The position numbers and the translations under genes are program-made. Below are positions 20,030 through 32,829 of a stretch of DNA of 64,000 nucleotides, piece by piece (position 1 is the first letter of the stretch; every line of letters starts with the position of its first letter). This DNA is from Sphaerosporella brunnea (Eukaryota; Ascomycota; Pezizomycetes; Pezizales; Pyronemataceae): contig VXIS01000264.1 of the NCBI GenBank assembly GCA_008704415.1, positions 1 through 64,000 of the forward strand, in the 5' to 3' direction. The notes beneath the pieces were generated by a model. It did not search any database. It had not been told where the DNA came from and worked only from the letters and a program-made list of their open reading frames with translations.

Positions 20030-23000
20030 ATTCAAATTGAACCACTGAACTCCACTCATCATTCGATGTCTGACAATTCTGACCCGGAATCAAGGTCTTC
20101 ACGTCCGGCCGCAGCGTCTTGCTGTGCGTCCATTCCCTCGGCCTCCCCGTCCCCCTCAAGGTCCCCCTCCACTCCGGCATCCTGGTGATCCTCCTCGCCT
20201 CTTGCCTGGCCTCGCAGGTGATGAACTCTGTGACTGCATGTCTTAGTCCACATGGATAACTGATTGTTGTCCCACCGCTGCATGCACTTCACGGAAAATA
20301 ACTTTTCTCTTTGAGAGGAAGGCGTCAAACGTGGATGTTTTCATCCCGATGAGGGTTCGTTCGGTTGAATCTATCTACATGACCGGCGCGTCAGTCTGAT
20401 GCACTATACCTGAAGTGACGGGGAATCAGCACGAAGTTACCCCAACTTCAGGACATCTTCGTGTACAGGACTTGAATTTGGTCTTCTACTCCGCCAGCAG
20501 CACCCCGGCGAGGGGTGTGTGCGCCCATCATGCTTGACAATGGTGGTTGACGGGGCGCCTGTGACGAAGGTGGGTACGTTGGCGTGCAAGAGGACGGGTT
20601 ACTTGGTTCGGTGGACCATGGAATTGGGTCAATCCACTGGAACTTTGCATGTTCCAACATCTCGTAGCTGAGGCCGAAAGCTCGAGCCAAAGCTCGGCTC
20701 ACCCCCAATTCGGCTCATGCCGGCTCGGCTGATGCCCATCACAAGTAGGGGAGTGGAAGCCGTCTGCATTCCTATCCAACTCGTAACGGAAACTAGAATA
20801 TAGCCGTTCTGAGGCGCCACGTTGGGGCTAACAGTAACACTGCAACCATCATGAACGCTCACACTTTCGTGCCTCCAGAAGGAATTCAGCGAAATCGAAA
20901 CGGCCGTTTGCGGTTCCTATTGTTTCTCGGATCAGGACTGTTTGACCAATCGTAGTGGAAAAAAGGTGATGCCGAGGCGTAGTTCAAAAGTTGCTTAAGT
21001 CCCCATAGTGGTACGAAGTCAGCCTCGACGTCTACCTTCGTCGTATAGGGCATACTGCAATCCGGCACTTTGGCAATGCCCCTGCTTGAGAAAATGGGAA
21101 GGCGGTTCCACGCAACACCCTCTGCAGGCTAATGTCTTCAGCTGGGGATTCGCGTTGAGAACTAGGTTGCGTTGCAAGCAACTTTGCCACCTCAGGAAGA
21201 CGCCCCTGAACATAAAATCCTACTTTTTAACACGTTTACGACGCAAGATTGACGCAAGATTGATGCTTCAGGTTGCAGTTGTAGCGGTGTGGTGGAGTTG
21301 ACGCAGGGTTGTCAGGCCGAACCGGAGAGGTAGCGCAGTGTGGGTCTCTCCCTACTTTAGTCGGGGGTTGATCTTGGGGTGGTTAGTATTGGTGTAGGAG
21401 AAAAGGTACGAACGATCAGCGCCGTACGGCACAATGCTCAACCGGGCGACGCTAGATGCCATCGTTGGTGCGCTGATGCCCAGCTGGCATACAGATGGGA
21501 GAGCCTTAGAGATTAGTAGCAGTTGTGAACCCCACTCATGCATTGGTCTTTCAACATCCGGCGCTCTAGATTCTTTCAAAAGCCGAGTTTCGGATCTTGA
21601 TGTATCACATCTCCCAGAAATGGCATTGTCCACGTTCCTCCGAGAGGTATAACATCAGAGCTTTCTGAGGTCCTTGATATCAACGGTACGCAAATGGAAT
21701 CAATGCCAGACCTTTGATCGTCTGTCCTGTTTCTTGCCAGTCCCGGGACTGCTTAGGCAATGCTTCGGGGTCGGTGCCATCTTATGTATGGCACGAAAGG
21801 TTTCTCACTTCATTATTGCCGACACATCCTCAGGTACCACCACGGTTGACTCTGGATACAGAACCCTGTGCTGCATCGATAAGACAACCTCTAAATGCAG
21901 GCTGTAGAGCTGGCGACAAGATGTCTTGCTTAGCAATCTCATCTTGCTTCCAGGTTGCCAGCATATTCACCGTGTGCACTCGTGAGTTCCATTTCTATTT
22001 GCACCGCTGGTCATCGTGCTATGATGTTTGAAACTGGATCGCTGTTTCCCACCGGATGCTGACAGTCCGTCTGCCCCAAAACACCTGGTGTTGGGTTTGT
22101 GGTAAGTATGTCAATCATCCGCCGCTGCGATCGCTTCCCACACCATCGTATTATTGATCGCTGTGCAGAACCTGACCACAACACAGGTGGTCTCGATATC
22201 CGACTGTGCAAGGTGGGTGGGTGCCTGCTGTCCGAAAGCCAAGGGAACGTAATTATTACGGTTATAGTCATCGAGCAAGCAAAAGGTGGACACGATCGCT
22301 AACACTGGGGCTATCGAGGCGTTCCCTGGAGTGAACTGTAACCTCCACTCACTGAGAACGTTCACTGTTATATATATACTGAGTAACTGCTAGTTTGGTA
22401 TCACACCTATTGCATTTGACAGCTCGGGTTTGTAGCTTACTATTCCAGTTTGCAAAAATGAAAATCATTTTTCGATCGCTTCTACATGTCGCACATGTCA
22501 GCGCCCAACTTTGAACATGCTCACGCCACGACCATGGCTTTAGGGAGTTCGTTCGGTGTTTGATTGATTGAATCCTGATGCGTGATCCGAAAAGGCACCT
22601 TATAGCAGGATAGGTTTGGCTCCCACACCGAGACGGACAGCTGGACGCATGGCTCAACTGGGCATAACGGCATGTTGATGTGGTGGTCGTTGTTGTTGCG
22701 TTGTTCGGTTGTTGCGAAGGTGGGTTTGAACGGTCTGGATAGTGAAGCTGAGCCCCCTACATCGGGTTCGATTCCCAGGTATAGCTCAACGATGGGGTAG
22801 AGACAGTGACTGGCGGCTTGCACTTGTACATTTAAAAATCACACCCAAATACTAGCTACCCAGGAACGCCTAGAAACTACATGCCTTTGTATTACCCAAG
22901 CGATCTTGCCAACCCTCAACGGTCGCAGGCAATCAAGACATCATCGAGGTAGCTCCGTTTCGTGTGGTAATATATGCTGGTTTTCTCAAATTCACTGGAA

Positions 23001-23676
23001 GGACGTCCACTAAATACAGCGAACACACCAATATAACCGTGGTGAAATGAAAGGGGCACGTCATACCATATTTTGGGTGGATTCATGGCCTCAAGATAGA
23101 CGTGTGTTGCTACAAAGATCTCGTCAATCAATTTTTTCATCCGACAAAACAGCCAGTGCGTACATCGTTGCTCGGTTCAACTATACGGGCTTGGGAAACC
23201 TTTCTTTTTCTAGACGAAACAACCCATTTCCATTGAGCTGTCTGTCCTGGTGTTCAGTGCCTGGGGGTGTGCGACTCTAAACCGGTAAGCCGCTGAGTAG
23301 AATTGCGGGTTGCTGCCGGGCGACATCGCAAGAGGTAACGGAGTCGGAGACATCGGGTTTTGGCCAAAGCAAAACATAAACGAAGCTAGGTAGAACAGGT
23401 ATCATGGCGTGGCCAAAGCAACGCCGACATTGGGCCGCAGTGACGACCGCAGGGTGCCGTTCACCCGCTGAAGTGAGTTTGTTCACACAGTAATGCCACG
23501 ACGCGCGATGCGACCAAACACCCTACGCGCCTCCTCTGTACCGCGCCCATTGCCCAAGCTGCCTAATACGTTCCCACAAGGCTCGGCACCCTGAGAAACA
23601 CTCCCCCAGCGCAAACGCATTCTATGTGCAATTGTCACGTCCATCATGCGCTTCAACGCCCACAGCCCGTGTTGTC
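20030..23676. other. No recognisable gene
   Basis: Short open stretches only. An acidic Asp/Glu/Gly-rich minus-strand stretch at 20059-20328 and a plus-strand stretch at 21434-21652 show no family I recognise. A weak MULE N-terminal relic lies at 22200-22300. I saw no LTRs, TIR pairs or RNA genes. Confidence 0.5.
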
Positions 23677-23684
23677 GCCGCCGC

Positions 23685-24400
23685 CAGTGTTCCGTTCGGT
23701 CCGTTCGGTCCCGTCCTGACTCTCGACCAGATTGGATCGCAAGTGACGATCCAGTCTTCAGGAAAGACCAGAACCGGAAGTCTTTTTGGGACTGCAGCCT
23801 GAATCATCGGCAGTCGGCTGCAGTCGACCTCTACAAATACATGACTGCCATCCCGCCGTCCTATCATTCCATTGTTCAGCTCTCCCGGTCCCCTCCCGCC
23901 GTCGTATCATTCCATTATTCCGGTCTCCCGGTCCCCTGCTCTTCTATCCTCCTGCCGTTCTGTTTTCTTTTCTCAAGCTCCGCTTTGAACACACCTTGGG
24001 GCATTTCATCAAGCTCCCGTACTTGGCAATATTTGGCGGAGATCAATCCATCACGCGACCAGCTTTTCAAACACTCCAGAGCGCTGATAGCGTCGCTAAG
24101 AAAGGGTCCACGGAGGCTAACAAAGGGTCCACCGATTGAAAGGGTCCGCAGATTCAAATGGTCTGGCAATTTTCTGGGTCCACCCCGGCAAACGGACTGC
24201 TGGCGCGTACTATGATACATATTACAACCTTACTAATAATCCAGTCGACTGCAGTCGACTAAAGTTTTTCCCCCCGTCCCTGGCAACCACAGATTGCACC
24301 AGACTGGATTGTGGTGGTCCTCCGCCATGGCGGATTGGATCGGATCCTGCCAGTCGGTCCGATCCGGTCTGCAGTCCTGGACGGACCGTACAGAACACCG
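23685..24400 (-). mobile_element. hAT miniature element of a third family (716 bp)
   Basis: The ends are CAGTGTTCCGTTCGGTCCGT at the left and, read inward from the right, CGGTGTTCTGTACGGTCCGT. Inverted similarity continues for about 150 bp and includes CTGCAGTCGAC motifs. Flanks GCCGCCGC (23677-23684) and GCTGCCGC (24401-24408) match 7 of 8. Inside, on the minus strand, is a hAT C-terminal relic, LSDAISALECLKSW. It is non-autonomous. Confidence 0.75.
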
Positions 24401-24408
24401 GCTGCCGC

Positions 24409-25284
24409 CACATTTCGAAACACAAGTGAGTTTTTGGGCTGTCAATATAGTACTCCATGGAACAACGTTGACATGGCTAGTACCAAAGGTTGTCACCCAG
24501 TCGAACCACAAATTAACTCGACGATATGGGGATGGCCGGCCTTCCAGACGGACGGAGCTATTTCTCCACGCGTTGAGTATTCAGAGTTTTTCACCTTTGG
24601 GAGGCGACTGCAGCTGGACCATCACTGAAACGCATGAAGGAATTGTTACGATCCGTAATGGCAGCCCATGTGCTGTATTTTGCCGCGGTCGAGGGATTAC
24701 GCGTGATAGCTAACACCCGCCACGTGATGTGCGCAACGTTTCGTAGGAAGACAGGCACTGCATACCGATAAATCAGAAGGCCGATGGTCACCCTGGTTCT
24801 ACGGAGCGCGTATGATCCTAGGTCTGCGATGTTTCAGACTTACGCACTGACGTACATACGCAGCAAACCATCAAAATGATGACGCCCACTCCGATGGATA
24901 TCGTATGACTGGTTCCACTGAGGGCTGAACCGAAGAGCCTAGGAGTCACCTTCGACCTCTGCCGCGACCGCGCAGCCCTGAAGCTGCGATAGGTACCATG
25001 CGCACAGTGAACGAGCGCCATGCGGACACGGTCACCGCTGATTATGCATGGATGAACGACGATCATATTCCATGAATGCGTTTACAACGCCGACGATGAA
25101 CGTCATGGGGAACTCAGTTCGGCGCGACAGATGCCTAACAGAGAGTGATTACGCGTGCGGTGCGAAACGATAGTGGAAAGGTTTGGAGATACACTAGGCT
25201 GTATATGCTCAGCCATGAAAGTTGGAATTTGTGAGGCTCTTGCTGTTGTGCCCGCAGAACACGGTCACCGGCCAGATGAAACAT
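24409..25284. other. No recognisable gene
   Basis: I see no conserved domain, terminal repeat or RNA gene in this stretch. Confidence 0.5.
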
Positions 25285-25615
25285 CATCCCATATACCTCG
25301 CCGCCCCAGTGGTCGTCCATTACTTTCGCAAATATCAAAAACCACGGAAGCAGCCATGGCGCCACCGCTAGGATCCGCTGACAGATGCTGATGGAATCGT
25401 ACGAACGCTGTACGGCCATACTCCTGAACGGAGCAACTCCATGACATATGCTGCCGTGATTGCGTGACCAGGAAAACGCTGATAATACCGTGACCCCGAG
25501 TATATTTATCTCGCTTTTGAGGGGAGGCCGAAAGCGGGTCTTCTTTCATGCTGCATAGGAAGCACGGCAACTTGTGCTCTGTTCAATGTGTTGTTTGGTT
25601 CACCGTTTCGAGCGT
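25285..25615. repeat. Unidentified dispersed repeat, copy 2
   Basis: Counterpart of 17830-18154. Here the sequence continues unbroken past GTTTCGAG at the point where copy 1 is interrupted by the hAT terminus, so it serves as an empty-site reference. Confidence 0.7.
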
Positions 25616-25857
25616 CAGATGCCTTGTGCTTCAGATCGGCCAGTCTGGGCTGCTCCATAAGTGATTCATTGGAGGCTGCATGTTCTGCCATCACACCCGA
25701 CATCTCGTTACCTGCAAAGCCAGCGTGGACAGGGACCTACCACAGTGTGAGAGAAAACCCGCCCTCCGTAGATTCATAACTTGTTTTTATTGTGCAGGAA
25801 GATATCCGCAGGCCAGGGGCATGGGAGTCGCTCTGGCATTCGTCCGGTGCAGCCTGG

Positions 25858-26078
25858 TGTTGCCGCCGGAGGGCCATGTGGAGCGGAGCGGGGTAGAGTG
25901 CTCGTCATAACGGTGCTGGAGGTTGTGTAGAGTGCTTGATTCTGCACCCGGGAGGATTGACCTCCCCCAAAGGTTCTACCTAGGGGGAAACCGAACAATA
26001 AGAACATCTTCTTCTTACCTTCCTTCTGATCGTTGATCGTCCCTTGAGTGCTCCCACCGATTCGTCCATACATCAACA
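25858..26078 (+). repeat. Copia 5' LTR
   Basis: Begins TGTTGCCGCC and ends CATACATCAACA. It is followed directly by GATTATGAGTCG, which resembles a tRNA-Met-type primer site. Aligns along its whole length with 30552-30779. Confidence 0.9.
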
Positions 26079-26163
26079 GATTATGAGTCGTCGCCTTCGT
26101 TAGGGTATTCATCAAGTTCCAGTCAATAACTACCCCGTATTTACGTTGCGAAGGGTCGTCAAA

Positions 26164-29100
26164 ATGGCACGGGTTTTGTTGAAAGAACACAACTACCTCG
26201 AGTGGGAGGAATACATCAGGGACGAGCTCCTTGCGCGTGCCCTTTGGGGAATCGTTCAGAGCATCACGAAGCCACCCCAGAAGCCTACGCCAATGACAAA
26301 GACTGAGACCGCCGCGGCACCGGTCAACACCAAGACCCCGGCGTCCACCCATTCTGCCTACATGAGCAATTTCCATCGCTACCTCATCCAGCTCGACCCG
26401 AGCAACGACAAGGTCGGTATGGCCCAGCGGAGTTTCGACGGTCCCTGGACCGTTCTGTTCGAAGGCTATATGCAGACAACAGGTGTGCCACTGCGCCAGA
26501 CGTTCTCTGGAAGAACATTGACAAGGGCTTCAACAGGGCAACCAAGAACGATGCGAATGTCGGTCTCTATAAGGTGAATGCCATCCGCGAAGCCGACTTC
26601 GACAGCGCAGCTGCTTAAGACCCTCGGATTCTGGATCTAGAAAGTGCCGGAAGCTGCCAGAAGATTCTATATCAGCTCCTGATTTTTCAGCGCTCGTATG
26701 CATGGGACCGACACGGTGTATCTGCATATACCAACACCAAGGTGGCAACCGGTCTCTTTGCGAAGACGGGCAAGGCTAAGAAAAAGGATGGCAAAGCTGC
26801 TGGTGGAGAAGCGTCAGCAGATGGCAGAGCTTCCGGGAGAGATAAGAAAATCAAGGTTTTTTGGGTGCGGCTAAAAGGGACACAAGAAGTTTAAAAGTCG
26901 ATCAAAGCGTCCCGGGAAGGAGAACATCTCACAAATGACGATCCCAAGGAGAGAGCAGGGAGTAAAGCGAACGCCGTCAAGGTGGACCCGGAGCTGGCAA
27001 CTATCGCAGTGAGAACATGGATTTTTTACTGCTGCTACGCAACGACTCTGAGAAGCAGCAGGAAATGCTTCTTCAGAACAAAGCAATCAACGTGGATGAA
27101 ATCCGTGAGAGTGTTGCTATAGACAGATTCAACAGCACTACAGTTTGGGTGATGGATTCTGGCACGATCAGTCATTGCACTGGGATGAAGTCTCACAAAT
27201 GGGTGCAATCGCAAGAGCTCCCTCAGCGGGAGCACGAAGTCATCTTTGCTGATGAGAGTCGGGTGAGTGCGGCTGGTGTAGGAGATATTGCATTGTTTCT
27301 ACCCCGTGGGGACGGCAGCTCGACCTGTGTCATCCTGCGCAACGTTGTATACATACCGGCCTGTGGCAAAAACAACCTAGCTAGTGTGTACCAGTCCTTG
27401 ACTGCTGGCATCAAAGTGGACTACGGCGTTAATCCAAAGTGTGGAGTCAGGCTGTACACTAAAAAGGATCGCAAGACCATCACATGTGGTACAGTGGGCG
27501 GTAAATCATTCTACTTGATCGCAGGCAGCCCAGGCATCTACCATCTCAAGCGCCTGCAAATCACTGACCGGGCTTGGAGGCTCATGATATTGTTCCATGG
27601 CATAACCGCTTGGGGGTTTTTATACTTGAACTTGCGAGCTATCAACAAGCTTCACACAATGGCTGCTGTGATGAGTCTGACCCTGGAACCATCGGACTCC
27701 TCTTCAAATGATGAGTGTGCGGGAGAAGCGTGCATGCTGGGCAAACTGTGTAAGGGCCCACACAAGCATTGAGGAGAGAAAAAGTGCAAGTCTGCAATTG
27801 ACGATCTCATCCGGTTTGACCTGGTGGGCCCATTTCAGACGAAGTCTCACTCTGGTGTTACGTGGGAAATCACTCAATCTCGGATGATGTTACACAGAAA
27901 GGTTGAGTTGAGGGTAAACGCAAAACGGGTAGCTAGACAAAATGCAATCCTCGCAGAGTAGACAACCACCATACCGAAGTCCTTTCTCTTTTTTCCTCTC
28001 TGTTCTGGATCTCTTGCGGCAGCGCCCTGTTCTATTGAGGCTTAACACTGGAAAGCGCTATAAGATTCCGTTCCCTGATGACTACTCAAGGTGGTCAAGA
28101 GTGTACATCATGTGGAACAACGATGAAGTATCAGCATGCTACCAGAGCTATGAACTGATTCCGGGGAGACTGTGCGGCACCCAAATCAGGCGCTGAAGGC
28201 GGAGAGTATAGCCTGTCAGAGTTTCTCACGAACTTTACGGATCGGGACATCACCAAGGATACAACGACGCACTACTTCCCTGCCTCAAACGGAATGGCAG
28301 AACGTGCAAACCGCGGTGTATTGGACCCTATGCGTACAATGCTAAATCATGCTAGTCTTCCGTACTCCTTCTGGGAAGAAGCCCCGGCTACGGTGGTCTA
28401 CATTGAAAACTGACTCCTGCATTTGGCACTGGATAGTGAGAGCAAGAGTCTGTATACGCTCATGTATAAAGAGACACCTGATATCAGTCACCTGCGTATC
28501 TTCAGGTGTATCGACTACACACATAACCCCAAGGAAAACTGCAAGTAAAATTTGGTTGACCGTCCAAGAGAGTGTATTATTCTCACATACAACTCTGAGA
28601 CAAACTCACAGTGGCGGCTGTGGGACCTTCAAGGTCGGCGAATTATCACGTCATGGGATGTCAAGTTCGATGAAACCAAGTTGTACCGTGATCTATATTC
28701 TTTATCGGACCGCACGGTATCTTCTACATGGGGTAAACGTATCAATTATTGGTGTGATTCAGGAGATCCTTCAGCACTGACGTCTCAGAAGAGCGAACAA
28801 TTAAGAGCTCATGCAAAGGACCAACCCCACTTGCGCCCGATGCAGTGGCATAGCCGCCATAACAGGTAGAGAGTCTTAAGCGTCAGTCGAGAGGGTTGTT
28901 GAGTGACACTCCACAGACCCTACCATCCCGTATGCGTTCAGCAGCCAAAGACTCTATACACCGTGAAGCAAATACTTATGCTTTTGCTGTGGTTCAGACT
29001 ACCTATCTGACGGCTCCGGGTCCAAAGAACTATGAGGACACAGAGGCTTCCAACGAGGCAAAGGAGTGGATGAAGGTAATGGCTAGTTAGCAAGCCTTGC

Positions 29101-30428
29101 TTCATCAGCATGATGTGTTTGAGTTTGTGGAGAAGACGTCTGGCCCGGAAACGATGATCGACAGTTGGGTCATGGCGATCAAGCAACACTGGAACGGTAC
29201 AATTGAGAAGTACAATGTTCGGTTGCTTGCTAGCGGGGATATGCAAACAGCAAAGGAATATTGAAAGATATCTTCACCAGTTGTCCATGCTGAGATGTCT
29301 TTGAGGCAGTCCAAAACAAGCCTGAAACTGCCGTGCTGGACGTCTCTACTGCAATGCATCTTGATGCAACGCCACAGGAAGAGGTCTATCTACGACTCCC
29401 TACCGCTACCTGGGCAAGCAATCCATGGAAGCGCAAGTGTCTCATTGTCCCCCTGAAGACGTCCGTCCCTGGCTTGAAGCGGTCCGTTAAGTGCTGGTTT
29501 GACGATATTAGCGCGTTCATTGAGAGGGAGGCTCGACTCCTGGACCCGGTTTTTCTACAATCGCACTAGCACCTCCGGTCACGGTACAACCTGAGCTTCC
29601 AGTGAACGAGCTTTGTTGAACCTCTATGTTCACGATCTCATGATTGCAGCAAAGGCAAAGAAGCTTCACGGGCTTTGTGACAAGCTTAAGGCCCGTTTGA
29701 ACACAAAAGGCGGTCGAGCTGGAGATTGTTTCAAGTATGTTGGACTCACAATGACCCCCAATCGCACCCAGAAATCGATCCATACGATCCAGCAGGTATA
29801 TGTCAAAAAGATCATGGAGCGCTTTAGAATGGACTATTTGCTGCTGGTCCATCTACGTCAGACTGCAACGCCGTCAAGCACGTCCTCCGCTGCCGTGTGG
29901 GCACGTTCCACTATTCACTCCCCATGGTGGCGAGTGTTGATGAGCGACTTCAGTTCCATCAGACATTCAACCCGTGAAACGCAGACATTATTGCCAACGC
30001 AGACGCTGACCACGCTGGTGATGCCGATGCGACCAAGTCAACCTCAGGATGGCTCATCTGTTACAAGAGCTGCCTTAATATGTGGAGATCCCAAAACGAG
30101 TGTTTGGTTGCACAGAGTGCGATAGAAGCGGAGCATATTGCGATAGCGGAGGCCTGGCAACACGTATTGTGGCTAACAGATGTCCTGTCTGACATTGCGG
30201 GAATCAGCAACGCAGTTGGACGCCCGAAAGTCGTAATGGTGGGTGATAACCAGTCCTGACTTACTGTTCTCGACAATGGGTTCTCCAACCATTCGCGCCA
30301 CCTTCGTCTCCGCTTCTATGCCCTGCAGGAAGCATGTCAGACAGGTTATATGCAGCTCCTTCACGTGCCTTCGGATGAGCAGCTGGCCGAACGCCCCTGG
30401 GAGGGTGAAGCACGACGTTTTTCCTGAG
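26164..30428 (+). pseudogene. Copia gag-pol, multiply broken
   Basis: The gag start at 26164 (MARVLLKEHNYLEWEEYIRD) is a typical Copia Gag N-terminus. The knuckle near 26855 is destroyed by an extra T and a TAA. The open frame 27017-27772 carries the protease motif VWVMDSGTISHCTGM and the GAG-pre-integrase segment (CGTVGGKSFYLIAG). Integrase remnants include THYFPASNGMAERANRGVL (near 28270). RT remnants include YVHDLMI near 29625, where the catalytic YVDD should stand, so the second Asp pair is lost. RNase H remnants read ADADHAGDADATKSTSGWLI and AIEAEHIAIAEA. Many stops and frameshifts separate these blocks. Confidence 0.9.
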
Positions 30429-30551
30429 AGTTTGGGGTTGCATTAGGGCGATACCTTATGTAAAATAATGCGCAATATGTTGGGAACGGTATTAGGACAG
30501 TTTCGTTTGTTTTGGGTTTTTTTTTTCTGTTCTACTCGCTCCGCGGGGGAG

Positions 30552-30779
30552 TGTTGCGGCCCAGAGGGCCTTGTGGAGCGGAGTGGTGTACAGTGCTTGT
30601 CAGAACTGCGGTTCGATTGCTGGAGCTTGTGTAGAGTGCTTGATACTGCACCCGGAAGGATTGACCTCCCGCGAAGGTTCTAGCTAGGGGAAAACCGAAC
30701 AATAAGAACATCTTCTTACCGTCCTTCTGATCGTTGATCGTCCCTGGAGTGCGCCCGCCAATGCGTCCATACATCAACA
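30552..30779 (+). repeat. Copia 3' LTR
   Basis: Begins TGTTGCGGCC and ends CATACATCAACA. It carries an insertion of about 9 bp relative to the 5' LTR near 30605-30620 and a 3-bp deletion in the CTTCTTCTT run. Confidence 0.9.
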
Positions 30780-30784
30780 CCTGG

Positions 30785-32417
30785 TCATCAGCAAAGATCG
30801 TGTGAGCCAGGTCCGTTTTCAGCCGCTGGTTAACGCGGACGGCTGGGAAGATTGCGTAGACTTCCTGATCGAAGATGTGATTGTTGCTAGCGAGCTGGTG
30901 GCTATCGCCAGTCCAAAATGGTGCCATCCTCCACTCTGGACACATCGGTCCAAGAGGTGTTGTGATTGTTTTCGGATAGCTTGCTGGAGGCCTCGGGCGG
31001 GTTGACTGTGCGCTCTCAAGGATATGACTAACCCCACGAGACTACCCAGGCTCACACTTCCACCGCTTTGGCGTACGGTAGGCTGAGACATCGTGGCCAG
31101 TGCCGGGCAATAAGCAGCTCGCGCAAAGAGTACAGGACTTATAGCATCAAGGTTGGCTGTGGTAGGTGTGTTTACGGTCAGAATCAATTCCAGGAAATTC
31201 GTGCACATACCGATGGCTGTCACTGAGTTTCAAGATGGACGTGCAACAATGCACAAATGCCATCGTGCGCCACAAACGGATGAGCAATTCTTACCATATA
31301 ACATACACAATACACACAAACGATCACAGGCCACTCGCTGACTCAGCGCCTGCCGCACCAACGGGCAAAAGCACCCAGCATGCTTGTCCCTCATGTATTT
31401 GGTATCGCCGGCGTCGTGGGCGGAGCGATTGGTGTGATGGCGGGAACAGTTGTGCCGTAATACACCTGGAAGGGGAGCCAGCAACCCCATACCACGTCGA
31501 TCTGGCGCCCGGCTGAGACAGCGCGATTATTGATCGTTCCGACGCAGAATTGCCTGCGCAATTTCACGCCTGGAATCGGGGCTGGGGGATTGGGTGCCAT
31601 CAGATTTCACAGGAACGCGCTACGATGCAATGCGTTGTGTCGCCGCAGATTGGCAGTTTTCGGCACAAGGCCTGCTGTCGATGCGCCGCGCGGTGTGGCG
31701 GGATGCGGTGTGCCACTTGGCATGTCATTCTTCACGGCGAGTGGGCTTCTAGAGCGCCATACCTGTGGCTCCGCAAGTAGGCAAGGCGGTTGGTGCAAGA
31801 TGGCGTGAGAACTACCACCACTGGTCGATCCCTGAAGATCATTCGCCTTGCGTAAACCGCAGTATTGCAATCTACGGAGTGAATAGATCCGGCGCCCCGC
31901 GTCGTGCACAGAATCATGTACAGCCTACGAACGTTTCTCGCCAACCGTTACGAAAGTCTACTACCCGGCTTGGGTGCTGAGCGGTTACTGGGTCATTGGC
32001 TTCCCACCCTACCCGGGACGATATCATCCACATCGATAACCCCTTCTACGCTGCAGGTAACCCTAACCCACTGTGTGCTTTGACTTCAACAAAAGCCACT
32101 GCTCACGGCCTAGCTGCTCCTTCAAACACATCTGCTGCCGCTGCTAGGAAACGCACCCAGCATTGGACCATGACCATATTACAGGAGGTTTGACGTGGTC
32201 ATCGCCAACTCTGCCTCGGGGAAAGCATGACTGGGAGGAGGGGGAGACGAGAAGGGAGGGTTGTAGCGAACACTGATCAGCCCTGCTATACATAGTTTAA
32301 CAAGCTATTCTCCCACTTGTACTTCTGCTCTTACATCTTACATTGCACCCTCACACACCCGGCCGGCCACATTCCAACACACATTATTGCGACACGCATG
32401 CCCACACACAACATTGC
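30785..32417. other. No recognisable gene
   Basis: This stretch separates the Copia element from the DIRS remnant. It has only short open frames, none of a family I know. Part may be the untranslated or Gag-like leader of the DIRS element, but I cannot support that from motifs. Confidence 0.45.
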
Positions 32418-32419
32418 TA

Positions 32420-32648
32420 TGGTGCAAGCGGCCTCAAACCGACCCGTCGGCGGTGGTGGAGACGGCAACGACTGTTTATAATAAACTGATCACCACCTGA
32501 GAACTCTGGAGAAACAGCCCTCTGATCCCCTAAATAAGATGCGCTCTGTAAGACTGAGGCGCTGGCTTCCACCAGTCGCGTAATCTTGTGATGTTATTGA
32601 AGTCGGGGAAATTTTGAGCGGCAGGTCGATTTGAGGCCGCTTGCACCA
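32420..32648. mobile_element. 229-bp miniature element with TA duplication
   Basis: Inverted repeats start TGGTGCAAGCGGCCTCAAAC at both ends (24 of about 26 bp matching). TA dinucleotides flank at 32418-32419 and 32649-32650. The interior has no coding capacity. TA plus this size fits a Tc1/mariner- or pogo-derived miniature, but its ends match neither the Tc1 nor the pogo element in this window. Confidence 0.7.
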
Positions 32649-32829
32649 TACCTAGCCATTGCCATACTTACTACATGCTCCGTCACTAATGCTCACACTG
32701 TGTCACTCAGCACCCTCTGCTCCCACTCACGCCGCAGCCTTTTCCTCTGCCTCAGTCACATTCCAATATAGTTTCATCTACACTGACCCACCGCCGCCCG
32801 TATATTCTCCCAGGCTCTTAGCCGGCCGC

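Larger units (their letters stand above)
25858..30779 (+). mobile_element. Full-length Copia retrotransposon, dead
   Basis: A 221-bp 5' LTR (25858-26078) and a 228-bp 3' LTR (30552-30779) both start TGTTGC and end ATCAACA. They are flanked by a perfect 5-bp duplication CCTGG (25853-25857 and 30780-30784). Total length is 4922 bp. Internal order is gag, protease, integrase, RT, RNase H, which is the Copia order. The two LTRs differ by many substitutions and small indels, so the insertion is old. Confidence 0.93.

Noticed and set aside
22730..22800. B-box-like GGGTTCGATTCCC suggesting a tRNA gene
   Set aside because: No acceptor or anticodon stems pair around it. A single motif of this length is expected by chance.
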